Source: an uncultured Blautia sp.
GTDB lineage: Bacteria > Bacillota > Clostridia > Lachnospirales > Lachnospiraceae
Reading direction: 5' to 3'
Assembly (NCBI GenBank): GCA_934364795.1
Contig: CAKRMK010000020.1
Location: 1-54,181 of the forward strand
Length of the DNA stretch: 54,181 nucleotides
Shown here: piece by piece, positions 8,329 to 15,582 of the stretch
Numbering within the stretch: position 1 is the first letter of the stretch
Layout of the letters: each line of letters opens with the position of its first letter
Translations under genes and position numbers: made by a program
The notes under the pieces: generated by a model
Seen by the model: the letters and a program-made list of their open reading frames with translations, nothing else
What the model was told of the DNA's origin: nothing
Databases searched by the model: none

Positions 8329-8738
8329 AGGAATTAAAAGAGCTTTTCGGCTTGCAGGATAAGGATCTGCGAACCTATTCTCCTCTTACACTTGCTTATA
8401 TAGGTGATGGAGTTTATGAACTGGTTATCCGGACAATACTTGTGAAGAAAGGTAACTGTCCGGTGAACCAGCTCCATAAACATGCCAGCAGCCTTGTAAA
8501 GGCCGGTGCACAGTCACAGATGATGGAGATTCTGGAGCCTCTTCTTACAGAGGAAGAGCTTGCAGTATATAAGCGTGGAAGAAATGCACATTCTCCTACA
8601 ATGGCGAAGCACGCTACAATGGCAGATTACCGCAGGGCAACTGGCTTTGAAGCGCTTATGGGATATCTGTACCTGAAAGAGGATTATTCCAGAATCGTGG
8701 AGCTGGTGAGAAAAGGAATTGCAGAGGACAATTTGTAA
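8313..8738 (+). CDS. mrnC: Mini-ribonuclease III
   Basis: 141 residues, an RNase III catalytic domain without the dsRNA-binding domain. It matures the ends of 23S rRNA in Firmicutes. The signature LAYIGDGVYELVIR (residues ~22-35) contains the catalytic Asp and Glu, and HSPTMAKHATMADYRRATGFEALMG carries the second conserved acidic block. The start codon lies inside cysS, preceded by GAAGGAG. Position between cysS and rlmB is the conserved location. Confidence 0.95.
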   Translation: METGLKELKELFGLQDKDLRTYSPLTLAYIGDGVYELVIRTILVKKGNCPVNQLHKHASSLVKAGAQSQMMEILEPLLTEEELAVYKRGRNAHSPTMAKHATMADYRRATGFEALMGYLYLKEDYSRIVELVRKGIAEDNL

Positions 8739-8775
8739 AAAGAAAGTTTGTTAAAAAGAAAACAGGAGGCTGCCA

Positions 8776-9507
8776 ATGAGTGAGCAGATCGAAGGAAGGA
8801 ATGCGGTATTAGAGGCATTTCGTTCCGGTAAATGTGTAGATAAGCTTTTTGTCCTGGACAGATGCCAGGATGGACCGGTGCGTACAATCGTCCGGGAAGC
8901 ACGAAAAAAAGATACCATTATTAATTTTGTACCAAAAGAGCGGCTGGATCAGTTAAGCGAAACAGGGGCACACCAGGGCGTGATCGCACAGGTGGCTGCC
9001 TATGAATATTCTACAGTTGAGGATATTCTGGAAAAAGCAAGAGAAAAAGGAGAAGCTCCTTTTATTTTCCTTCTTGACGATATTGAGGATCCTCATAATC
9101 TGGGTGCAATTATCCGTACTGCCAATCTTGCCGGTGCACACGGAGTGATCATTCCCAAGCGCCATGCAGCAGGACTGACTTCTGTTGTTGCAAAAACATC
9201 AGCAGGAGCACTGAACTATACACCGGTGGCAAAAGTATCCAATCTTAGCCAGACCATTGAAGAGCTGAAAAAAGAAGGCATGTGGTTTGTATGTGCGGAT
9301 ATGGGCGGCGAACTGATGTATAATCTGAATCTTACAGGCCCTATGGGCGTTGTAATCGGAAATGAAGGAGAGGGTGTCAGCCGTCTTGTAAAGGAGAAAT
9401 GTGACTTTGTGGCAGCGATTCCAATGAAAGGTGACATTGATTCTTTGAATGCTTCTGTAGCTGCTGGAATCCTGGCTTATGAAGTAGTGCGTCAGAGAAT
9501 GAAATAA
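8776..9507 (+). CDS. rlmB: 23S rRNA 2'-O-methyltransferase, TrmH/SpoU family
   Basis: 243 residues. SPOUT methyltransferase using SAM; family members of this group modify G2251 of 23S rRNA. The N-terminal L30e-like substrate domain begins IEGRNAVLEAF. SPOUT motifs are visible: motif 1 DDIEDPHNLGAIIRTA with its catalytic Arg, motif 2 VVIGNEGEGVS, and motif 3 IPMKGDIDSLNASVAAG. AGGAGG precedes the ATG. The exact target nucleotide is inferred from family and synteny. Confidence 0.92.
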   Translation: MSEQIEGRNAVLEAFRSGKCVDKLFVLDRCQDGPVRTIVREARKKDTIINFVPKERLDQLSETGAHQGVIAQVAAYEYSTVEDILEKAREKGEAPFIFLLDDIEDPHNLGAIIRTANLAGAHGVIIPKRHAAGLTSVVAKTSAGALNYTPVAKVSNLSQTIEELKKEGMWFVCADMGGELMYNLNLTGPMGVVIGNEGEGVSRLVKEKCDFVAAIPMKGDIDSLNASVAAGILAYEVVRQRMK

Positions 9508-9518
9508 TATTAAACACC

Positions 9519-10118
9519 ATGGGAAAATTTGATAATGTAAGTGATGAAGAACTTATTGCACGTTTGCGGCAGGGGGAAACAGACATTGAAGATTATCTGA
9601 TGGAAAAATATAAAGGACTGGTACGCCAGAAAGCCCGCGCTATGTTCCTGATTGGAGGAGATACTGATGATCTGATCCAGGAGGGAATGATCGGGCTTTT
9701 TAAGGCTGTACGGGACTATCAGCCGGACAAAGAGGCATCCTTTGCCACATTTGCCCGGATCTGTATAGGCCGTCAGATTTACAGTGCGGTGAAGACGTCT
9801 AACCGTGAGAAGCATATTCCGTTAAATTCCTATGTTTCCCTGAACCAGGAGGACGAAAACAGCCCGATTTGGGAACTGCTTGTGGAGGATGAGAATCCGG
9901 AAGCAATTGTGATCGATCAGGAAACAACAAGAGATCTGCAGCAAAAGATTGCAGATTATTTAAGCCCTACAGAAAATAAGGTATTGGACTACTATCTGAA
10001 AGGCGTGGGATACGTGGAAATTGCCGAGCTTTTGGATAAATCACCCAAGTCCATTGACAATGCCCTGCAAAGAATCCGTACAAAAATACGGGAAATTTTA
10101 AGTTGGAACAGGAAATAG
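9519..10118 (+). CDS. sigH: RNA polymerase sigma-H (early sporulation/stationary phase)
   Basis: 199-residue sigma-70 family protein of the SigH type. Region 2 is clear (LIQEGMIGLFKAVRDYQPDKEASFATFARICIGRQ shortened to its core LIQEGMIGLFKAV at ~residue 52), and region 4 has ENKVLDYYLKGVGYVEIAELL plus an HTH. Known SigH drives entry into sporulation and stationary-phase genes. It lies 11 nt after rlmB; I see no good ribosome site (the upstream bases are A/T-rich), so translation may be coupled to rlmB. The Bacillus yacP gene normally found between rlmB and sigH is missing. Downstream, rpmG-secE-nusG is also absent and an accessory operon follows. Confidence 0.93.
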   Translation: MGKFDNVSDEELIARLRQGETDIEDYLMEKYKGLVRQKARAMFLIGGDTDDLIQEGMIGLFKAVRDYQPDKEASFATFARICIGRQIYSAVKTSNREKHIPLNSYVSLNQEDENSPIWELLVEDENPEAIVIDQETTRDLQQKIADYLSPTENKVLDYYLKGVGYVEIAELLDKSPKSIDNALQRIRTKIREILSWNRK

Positions 10119-10167
10119 AAGAAAATCTGGTGAATTGAAAATTTTATTTTTCTTTAATATTTCCTGT
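10108..10167 (+). repeat. Perfect 10-bp inverted repeat at the sigH end
   Basis: ACAGGAAATA (10108-10117) overlaps the sigH stop codon, and its exact complement TATTTCCTGT (10158-10167) abuts the -35 box of the next promoter, 40 bp away. It could terminate sigH (no T-run follows) or be a looped operator for the accessory operon. Confidence 0.5.
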
Positions 10168-10168
10168 A

Positions 10169-10196
10169 TTGACTTTTGTAAAAAACATGATATCAT
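10169..10196 (+). promoter_or_regulatory. Candidate promoter of the TasA/SipW-type operon
   Basis: TTGACT (10169-10174), 16-bp spacer, TATCAT (10191-10196). Transcription from here would make a leader of about 650 nt before the first gene. A weaker possibility is TTGACA at 10614-10619, with a poor -10 (TTCAAT). Confidence 0.55.
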
Positions 10197-10407
10197 ATCA
10201 AGTAATCAATGCGTTATGAAAACGCGTCAAGTTAATCTGAAAATCTATAATGTTAATTCAGTTATGAAAATCCAGTAGTAAAGTTAAAAAAATGTTTTGA
10301 AAATGTCAATATCTCAGAAATAATTTCGCTGTAATGTATACGTGCTCTGTGTGATGGAGCTTGGATGTTTGTAAGAGACTATTTTTTATTTTAAAATTAA
10401 TTTTTTA

Positions 10408-10655
10408 TTCATTTGACCAGATGTATTGTTATTTAATTCAGTTCATTTAATCAGATGTATTGGTATCTAATTCGATTTATTTAATTAGATGTATTGTTAT
10501 CTGATTTAAGTTATTCAATTAGTCATATTGTTATCTATTCAGTTCATTTGATCAGTCGTATTGTTATTTATCCAATTGATTTAATTAATCGCATTATTAT
10601 TTGTTCCATTTATTTGACAAATTGTATCACTATTTATTCAATAATTCGCATTTCA
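10408..10655 (+). repeat. Seven-unit degenerate 34-bp tandem array in the operon leader
   Basis: The core ATTGTTAT and its variants begin at 10425, 10459, 10493, 10527, 10560, 10593 and 10626, so the period is 34,34,34,33,33,33. Better-kept units contain the dyad AGAT-N8-ATCT inside AATCAGATGTATTGTTATCT. There are no unique spacers between units, so it is not CRISPR. The whole 10119-10850 gap has no convincing ORF. Possible roles are a protein-binding array, a phase-variable tract or a structured RNA leader. Confidence 0.8.
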
Positions 10656-10712
10656 GTAATTTCGTTAAATAACAGATCAGCCATTGCTTGGCTGTAAAGC
10701 TGATGCGAAGCG

Positions 10713-10739
10713 GAATTTTTATGCCCGCATAAAAAATTC
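10713..10739 (+). promoter_or_regulatory. Leader hairpin 1 of the accessory operon
   Basis: GAATTTTTATG (10713-10723) pairs with CATAAAAAATTC (10728-10739), with one extra A. It lies just before the perfect Shine-Dalgarno at 10745. Confidence 0.55.
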
Positions 10740-10744
10740 AGGTT

Positions 10745-10768
10745 AAGGAGGTGATTCCAATGTGCTAA
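10745..10768 (+). promoter_or_regulatory. Perfect Shine-Dalgarno followed by a two-codon ORF
   Basis: AAGGAGGTGAT (10745-10755) is fully complementary to the 16S 3' end, and is followed by ATG TGC TAA (10760-10768), a Met-Cys-stop mini-ORF. A short hairpin AGGCAT-TTT-ATGCCT follows at about 10774. It could be a ribosome-loading or start-stop regulatory site rather than a gene. Confidence 0.5.
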
Positions 10769-10801
10769 GCAGAGGCATTTTATGCCTGTATAATGAAAGA
10801 T

Positions 10802-10826
10802 TCCCGGAAGAAAGGAGTAAGCGGGA
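10802..10826 (+). promoter_or_regulatory. SD-presenting stem before the first operon gene
   Basis: TCCCG (10802-10806) pairs with CGGGA (10822-10826), placing AAAGGAG in the loop. The 3' strand can alternatively pair downstream, GCGGGAT with ATTCCTGC (10821-10838). These mutually exclusive stems would change access to the start region. Confidence 0.4.
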
Positions 10827-10936
10827 TGCAATTCCTGCGTAATTTGATCCATGAAGAAAAAATGGATGATTTTTATACTTATGTTCTGTTTGACTGTAGG
10901 GATTACAGGCTCTATTGCATATGCCTATCTAATTGA
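10826..10936 (+). other. 36-codon ORF with a ribosome site, overlapping the first operon gene
   Basis: ATG at 10826 has AAAGGAG 8 nt upstream and reads 36 codons (starting MQFLRNLIHEEK) to TGA at 10934. It overlaps the next gene's first ~85 nt in another frame. The 10851 ATG itself has no good ribosome site, so this ORF may be a leader that couples or limits its translation. The peptide resembles nothing I know; it could also be fortuitous. Confidence 0.3.
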
Positions 10937-11360
10937 TAAAAATGAAACAGTCAATCAGGTGAGATTTGTAGATATGGAAAATAAAACACATATTGAGGAA
11001 GAATTTGAACCGCCAGAAGATATAGATCCTGGGCAAATCATAAAAAAGAAACCCTGTATTTTTAATGACTCAGAAATTCCGGTATATGTACGCGTGATGG
11101 TAAGCTTCAGCAACTCTGCTGCACAGGAACTGTGTGAGCCGATTTCCATAAATAAAGATTGGAAAGAAAGAGAAGACGGATACTGCTATTATCAGAAAAA
11201 ACTGGGAAGTAAAGAACGTACAAGCACTATTTTTGATAATATTGTTATAAAAAACACCATAAAGAAGGAGGATATTATTCCATTTGATGTTCTTGTGTAT
11301 GAAGAGTCTGTTCAGGCAGAAGGCTTTTTAACGCCTGAGGAAGCCTTCGCAGGAATGTAA
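10851..11360 (+). CDS. Short TasA/camelysin-like surface protein (SipW-cognate signal)
   Basis: 169 residues. Basic start MKKKW, hydrophobic core (6-22), then IAYAYLIDK with likely cleavage near A25; the following VNQVRFVDMEN matches the SipW-cognate pattern seen in its operon neighbours (Tyr/aromatic, then VNxxxF). A conserved DPGQxxxKKPxIFN (59-72) corresponds to the PGQ...KxPxVKN element of the family, and the remainder is predicted beta-rich, with VYVRVMVSF. By analogy to TasA, camelysin and BsaA it would be secreted and may polymerise. First gene of the operon, 10 nt before the next. The start lacks a clear ribosome site (see the overlapping leader ORF). Camelysin protease activity is not supported by any visible motif. 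Confidence 0.7.
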   Translation: MKKKWMIFILMFCLTVGITGSIAYAYLIDKNETVNQVRFVDMENKTHIEEEFEPPEDIDPGQIIKKKPCIFNDSEIPVYVRVMVSFSNSAAQELCEPISINKDWKEREDGYCYYQKKLGSKERTSTIFDNIVIKNTIKKEDIIPFDVLVYEESVQAEGFLTPEEAFAGM

Positions 11361-11370
11361 GGAGGTGCCA

Positions 11371-12075
11371 ATGAGAAAGAAAAAGGTTGCAATTTTTGCA
11401 GTGATGCTTTGTCTTGCAGCAGGGACATGGGAAACACTGTCGTACATGAATGATGGTGAAACAACAGTGAACCGGCTGGAATTTGCAGGTGAGAATGGTA
11501 TAAATGCCAGGCTCACAGAGCCGTCCTGGAAACCACAAAAAGGGCTTCTGACTGTACCAGGTACATTTTTGCCAAAAGATCCACAGGTGACAAATACATC
11601 AGAAATCAACATAGATGAGCTGGTGGCTTTGAAATGCGAATTTGTATATACAGATAACTGTCCGGATCAGACAAAGGCTGGCAGAACTTTAAGTGTACAG
11701 GATATGGAAAAGGTTACAGCTGTTTACAGCATTGACTATAACAGTGACAGTTCAGAAAATGCAGACTGGATCAGATTTGAAGGACAGACAGATAAAGATC
11801 CGGTACAGTGTTTTTACTACAGAAAAGCGCTGAAAAGAAATCTGCCAGAAGCCGGGGAGACAACGGTTCCTCTTTTTACCAGGCTGTTAGTTCCTTACAG
11901 TGTTAATAACCGGCAGCAAAAGTGGATTCAGGATATGGGAGGATTTGAAATAAAAATTTCGGGACAGGTTATCCAGCAAATGAAAAATGAAGAATATTTT
12001 GGACTGGATAATGGAGAAAAGGCCTATGAAGCAGGCGTGTTCAATTTGAATGAAAGAGAGGAAAATGAAGTATGA
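11371..12075 (+). CDS. TasA-like secreted protein (SipW-cognate signal)
   Basis: 234 residues. MRKKK, hydrophobic segment (6-18), then LSYMNDGETTVNRLEFAG, which is the same N-terminal pattern as its neighbours with a Ser-Tyr cleavage context. The PGTFLPKDPQVTN element (~59-71) matches the conserved x-K-D/x-P-x-V-x-N block, and a later VPLFTRLLVPYSV aligns with the FTNIVIP region of the next gene. Likely a fibre subunit or accessory pilin; its role within the fibre is unknown. ATG at 11371 follows TAAGGAGGTG; an in-frame GTG at 11365 overlaps that site. Its stop overlaps the next start (ATGA). Confidence 0.68.
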   Translation: MRKKKVAIFAVMLCLAAGTWETLSYMNDGETTVNRLEFAGENGINARLTEPSWKPQKGLLTVPGTFLPKDPQVTNTSEINIDELVALKCEFVYTDNCPDQTKAGRTLSVQDMEKVTAVYSIDYNSDSSENADWIRFEGQTDKDPVQCFYYRKALKRNLPEAGETTVPLFTRLLVPYSVNNRQQKWIQDMGGFEIKISGQVIQQMKNEEYFGLDNGEKAYEAGVFNLNEREENEV

Positions 12076-12848
12076 AAATGAGCAGAGGAAAAAGAAATGT
12101 TTTATTTGCAGGTGCGATCTCCTGTGCAATGTTATTTGGAATTGGAAATACCATGGCGTATTTTACTGAAAATGCAGTAAAAACAAATGTATTTACTACC
12201 GGAGATCTTGATATTGGATTAAAAGAGACAGAATGGAGTCCGGAAGAAAATGACGGGAAAAATATGTATCCTGGTTATACCACCTATAAGAACCCCACAG
12301 TAAAAAATATTACCTCTTCCAAAAACGGGGAGGAACCCTGTTATGTGCGAATGTCAGTGGATATTCTGGACAGTGCGGGAAAACCGGTTAAGGATCCTGA
12401 TGCGCTTACCCTGATTTATAAAACCATTTATTTTGACAGCAGTTTCAGCGGTGGATATGACAAGAATGACGGTACTTCTTCCGGACTTATTCAGGATAGG
12501 GTTCCAGGATATAATCTGGCACAGCTTTCAGGATATCCAATGGTGAATCCGCTTTGGAGCAAGGATACTACCCGCTCAACTGCATCACAGCTTGTATTTA
12601 ATTATATGGGAGAAAAAGGAGACGGAATTTTAAATATCGGGGAAGAATCTACGCTGTTTACGAATATTGTAATTCCTACAGACTGGAATCAGACGCAGAT
12701 GCAGAAGATCGGGGATTATCAGCTGAAGGTTACAGCACAGGCAATCCAGAGCAAAGGATTTGCCACACAGTCAGAGGCATATAAGATGCTTGATGAAGAA
12801 ATAAAGGGAGGAACCTTACAGGAAATTACCAGAGAAGCCTCTAACTGA
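12072..12848 (+). CDS. TasA/BsaA-like major fibre subunit candidate
   Basis: 258 residues, the clearest member of the family here. After the hydrophobic segment (11-27), MAYFTENAVKTNVFTTGDL (28-46) is a textbook SipW-cognate signal and mature N terminus, followed by LKETEW and YKNPTVKN. The length and layout fit TasA of Bacillus and BsaA of Clostridium perfringens, which assemble into biofilm fibres by donating an N-terminal strand to the next subunit. That this one is the major subunit is inference from its canonical sequence. Overlaps the previous gene by ATGA and is followed 21 nt later by the anchored protein. Confidence 0.78.
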   Translation: MKMSRGKRNVLFAGAISCAMLFGIGNTMAYFTENAVKTNVFTTGDLDIGLKETEWSPEENDGKNMYPGYTTYKNPTVKNITSSKNGEEPCYVRMSVDILDSAGKPVKDPDALTLIYKTIYFDSSFSGGYDKNDGTSSGLIQDRVPGYNLAQLSGYPMVNPLWSKDTTRSTASQLVFNYMGEKGDGILNIGEESTLFTNIVIPTDWNQTQMQKIGDYQLKVTAQAIQSKGFATQSEAYKMLDEEIKGGTLQEITREASN

Positions 12849-12869
12849 TGAAAAAAGGGGGGAGACAGG

Positions 12870-14375
12870 TTGAAAGAGCGCAAATTTGCATATATCTTCG
12901 TAGCTGTACTGGCAGGGGTTCTTTTAATTGGAACAGCTGTACTGGCAGCATGGAATGCTTCAGAATATGCAATCAATTTTTTATCTATGTCATCTTTTAA
13001 AGTTTCTATACAGGAAGAGTATCAAAGACCAGAGCATGTAGATCCGGGGCAGAAAGTAACAAAAAAGGTCAGCATAAAAAATCAAGGGGATGCAGATTCT
13101 TTTGTCCGTGTAAGGATACAACGGGTATTTGGTAAAACGGATAAAAACGGTATATTTACCGAAAATAAGGAACTGGACCCAGAGCTTATCGAAGTCCATT
13201 ATAACACAGATTTATGGAAGCCTGGAAAGGATGGCTACTGGTATTATAAGGATGTTCTAAGAGCTGGTACAATTACCAGAAAACCCCTTCTGGACAGTTT
13301 TTATCTTTCTGAAAAAGCGGATAACCGGTATAAAAATAAAGAAGCACGAATTATTGTCAGTCTGGAGAGTATTCAGGCTGACAAAGAAGAAATGAAAGCA
13401 ATTTGGGGTGTAGATGAAAAGTTTCTTGGAATTACATATCAGCCATGTATCTGTGAGACTGTAACAAGTGTTACGTTGAATAAAGAGCATAAGCTGACAG
13501 TTGAAGGTGAGAATGGAAATCTTTTTGCTGATTTTCAAAACCTGCAGCCAGGCTGTGCAAGGAGCCAGACAATTTCTGTATACAATGAAACTGACGAAGA
13601 GGTTCTTATGCAGCTTCATGCAGAACCTGCCAGCCAGAAGAAAATGAATTCGGAAAAGTTGAAAATGGTACAGCAGCTTTTGACAAAGTACGCAACCATA
13701 GAGATTTCAAAAGACGGCAAGGTTCTTTATCAGGGAACGGTAGATGGTAATTTCACAGGAGAAGGGCAGAGCATGAAAGAGAATATTTCCCTTGGCAAAT
13801 TTAAAGCAGGGGAAAGGAAAAAACTGGTGGTAAAACTGTCCTTAAGCCCGCAGATGGATAACAAGTACGAAAAATTGCTTGCAAAAGTAAAATGGGTATT
13901 CAGTGCAAAAAAGGCAGATTCATCAGAAGAAAAAAATGGGGAGAATGAAAATAAAGAAAACGGAAGCCAGAAGAACCCAGATGGCGGAGGAGCTGGAGCC
14001 GGGGAGAACCAAAATAACGGCGGAACTGGGACTGGGGAGAACCAAAATAACGGAGGAAACGGGACTGGGGAGAACCAAAATAATGGAGAAGCAGGGGACG
14101 GGGAGAACCAAAATAATGGAGGAACCGGAACAGGAGAGAACTTAAATAGCGGAGGAACCGGAACCGGGGAAAATTCAAATAACGGAGAAACCGGAGCTGG
14201 GGAAAATGGAAACAATGGAGGAATAAAAGGTAAAGAAAATGGAGTGCTTGCCACTGCTGCCATAAGTCCCAAAACCGGAGATGAAACAGTGGTCTGGTTT
14301 AAATGGCTGGTTTTAATAACTGCATTGTTTGTTATGTATGTATGTGGCAGAAGGTTACACAGAAAGGAAAACTGA
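12870..14375 (+). CDS. TasA-like protein with repeat stalk and wall-sorting signal
   Basis: 501 residues from a TTG start with GGGGGGAG upstream. Residues 8-27 are hydrophobic; DPGQKVTKKVSIKNQGD (59-75) is the family element. Two beta-rich segments run to ~350, followed by a Gly/Glu/Asn stalk (about 372-457) of 11-residue units of the form NGGTGTGENQN. The tail is a cell-wall sorting signal: SPKTGD, a hydrophobic span (VVWFKWLVLITALFVMYVC), then RRLHRKEN. It is therefore probably linked to peptidoglycan by a sortase, which must be encoded elsewhere. Inference: it is the base or anchor of the SipW-dependent fibre. The TTG start may lower its level relative to the subunits. Confidence 0.75.
   Translation: MKERKFAYIFVAVLAGVLLIGTAVLAAWNASEYAINFLSMSSFKVSIQEEYQRPEHVDPGQKVTKKVSIKNQGDADSFVRVRIQRVFGKTDKNGIFTENKELDPELIEVHYNTDLWKPGKDGYWYYKDVLRAGTITRKPLLDSFYLSEKADNRYKNKEARIIVSLESIQADKEEMKAIWGVDEKFLGITYQPCICETVTSVTLNKEHKLTVEGENGNLFADFQNLQPGCARSQTISVYNETDEEVLMQLHAEPASQKKMNSEKLKMVQQLLTKYATIEISKDGKVLYQGTVDGNFTGEGQSMKENISLGKFKAGERKKLVVKLSLSPQMDNKYEKLLAKVKWVFSAKKADSSEEKNGENENKENGSQKNPDGGGAGAGENQNNGGTGTGENQNNGGNGTGENQNNGEAGDGENQNNGGTGTGENLNSGGTGTGENSNNGETGAGENGNNGGIKGKENGVLATAAISPKTGDETVVWFKWLVLITALFVMYVCGRRLHRKEN
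13984..14240 (+). repeat. 33-bp coding tandem repeats (stalk)
   Basis: Seven to eight in-frame copies of a 33-bp unit encode 11-residue blocks of the form NGGxGTGENQN. Purine-rich on the + strand; copy number could vary between strains by slippage without breaking the frame. Confidence 0.85.
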
Positions 14376-14378
14376 CAG

Positions 14379-14870
14379 ATGAGAAGAACAGCAAAAACAA
14401 TAACGGATTTATTACTGGGAGCATTGCTGGTACTTCTTATCTGCCTCACATTGCCAGGGCTGTTTGGCGTTCAGTGCTATGCAGTGGTATCCGGAAGTAT
14501 GGAACCGGTACTTCCGGTTGGCAGTGCTGTCTATGTGCAAAAAAAGGCTCCTGATACTATAAAAGAAGGAGAAATTATAACATTTTTAACAAATCAGTCA
14601 AAAAACAGGGTTACACACAGAGTGATAAAAAGTGATCTCAGAAGAAAAGTTTTTGTTACAAAAGGAGATGCTAACAGACAAAAAGATGCTTCTTTAGTCA
14701 GCTGGGAGAATGTATGTGGTGTGGAAATTGGATGTGTTCCATATGCTGGATATGTTTTGGAGTTTCTGAATAACTGGAAAGGAAAGGCTGCAGCTGTATG
14801 TTTCTTTTTGGTTTTATTATTGATTTCAGAAGCTTTGACTGTCAGAAGAGAAGTTTTGCAAAAAGAATGA
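14379..14870 (+). CDS. sipW: SipW-type (ER-like) signal peptidase I
   Basis: 163 residues. Membrane serine protease of the S26B subgroup, with a Ser-His rather than Ser-Lys dyad. N-terminal membrane segment (10-30), catalytic S40 in VSGSMEP, H80 in VTHRVI replacing the bacterial Lys, KGDAN (95-99) with the conserved Asp, and a second membrane segment (138-152). Known SipW enzymes process TasA and related substrates co-encoded with them. It lies 3 nt after the anchored protein and in the middle of five putative substrates, which makes the assignment strong. The symbol is given by family role. Confidence 0.88.
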   Translation: MRRTAKTITDLLLGALLVLLICLTLPGLFGVQCYAVVSGSMEPVLPVGSAVYVQKKAPDTIKEGEIITFLTNQSKNRVTHRVIKSDLRRKVFVTKGDANRQKDASLVSWENVCGVEIGCVPYAGYVLEFLNNWKGKAAAVCFFLVLLLISEALTVRREVLQKE

Positions 14871-14949
14871 TTGAAAAAATGGTAAAAAATGTTTGAGAAG
14901 AATATTTGAACAATAAGAATAACCAGGAAAATGAAAGAAGGTAGAAAAA

Positions 14950-15582
14950 TTGAGAAAAAAACGATACATATTTATGGCAGCTGGAATTATGTTGGGGACG
15001 GCTTCTTTTTCCGGATTTACAGCTGCATATTTGACACAGCCTGTGAATGAGGTCAGCAATGTTATTACAGCAGGGTCTGTAAAAGCAGAAATTATAGAAG
15101 AGCACTGGGACGCCAATAATGCTTTAAAGGTTTATCCAGGTCAGGTTCTTGCCAAAGATCCAGTTGTGAAAAATACAGGATACAACGTAGCGAATGTTTT
15201 TCTGGAAGTAACCGTTCCAATGGAAAATATTGCGATTATTGATGATGTAACCGGAATAAAAAGACAAAAGGAAAACAGGGAACTATTTTCTTTTCAGGCA
15301 GACACCGAAAATTGGAAATTATTGTATCAGGAACAGACAGCGGCCTGCAAGAAATATATTTATGGGTATACCAGCACATTGGCTCCAGGAGAAAAAACAT
15401 CACCTCTGTTTCAGAAAATTACAGCAGTTCATTATGTAGCCGGTGAATTAAGTGATAAGAAAAGCTATGAAATTCCGGTGGTAGTACAGGCAATACAGGC
15501 TCAAGGTAATTTCAGAACCTTAAAAGAAATATATCAGGAATATCTGAAACAAAGTGCATCTGACAGTAAGGGGGAAATGTAA
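14950..15582 (+). CDS. TasA-like secreted protein (SipW-cognate signal)
   Basis: 210 residues from TTG 14950 (GAAGG upstream). Hydrophobic segment (8-25), then TAAYLTQPVNEVSNVITAG, a typical SipW-cognate junction with likely cleavage near A26. IIEEHWD, VYPGQVLAKDPVVKN (61-75) and APGEKTSPLF match the TasA-family elements. It is separated from sipW by 79 nt with no gene and overlaps the giant adhesin gene by one base (TAATG), so the two proteins are probably made in step. It may be the subunit that presents or binds the giant protein. Confidence 0.72.
   Translation: MRKKRYIFMAAGIMLGTASFSGFTAAYLTQPVNEVSNVITAGSVKAEIIEEHWDANNALKVYPGQVLAKDPVVKNTGYNVANVFLEVTVPMENIAIIDDVTGIKRQKENRELFSFQADTENWKLLYQEQTAACKKYIYGYTSTLAPGEKTSPLFQKITAVHYVAGELSDKKSYEIPVVVQAIQAQGNFRTLKEIYQEYLKQSASDSKGEM

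Noticed and set aside
10408..10655. Possible CRISPR array
   Set aside because: Units are contiguous and degenerate, with no unique spacers and no cas genes. The Cas4-like domain at 1614 belongs to a helicase fusion.
10494..10697. 67-codon ORF across the 34-bp repeat array, encoding an Ile/Tyr-rich repetitive peptide
   Set aside because: It has no ribosome site, and its 11-residue periodicity is only the 33-bp repeat read in frame. The units of 34 bp would break the frame upstream.
13730..14449. 239-codon antisense ORF over the stalk repeats
   Set aside because: A Phe/Pro/Ser low-complexity product from the complement of the 33-bp repeats; no ribosome site.
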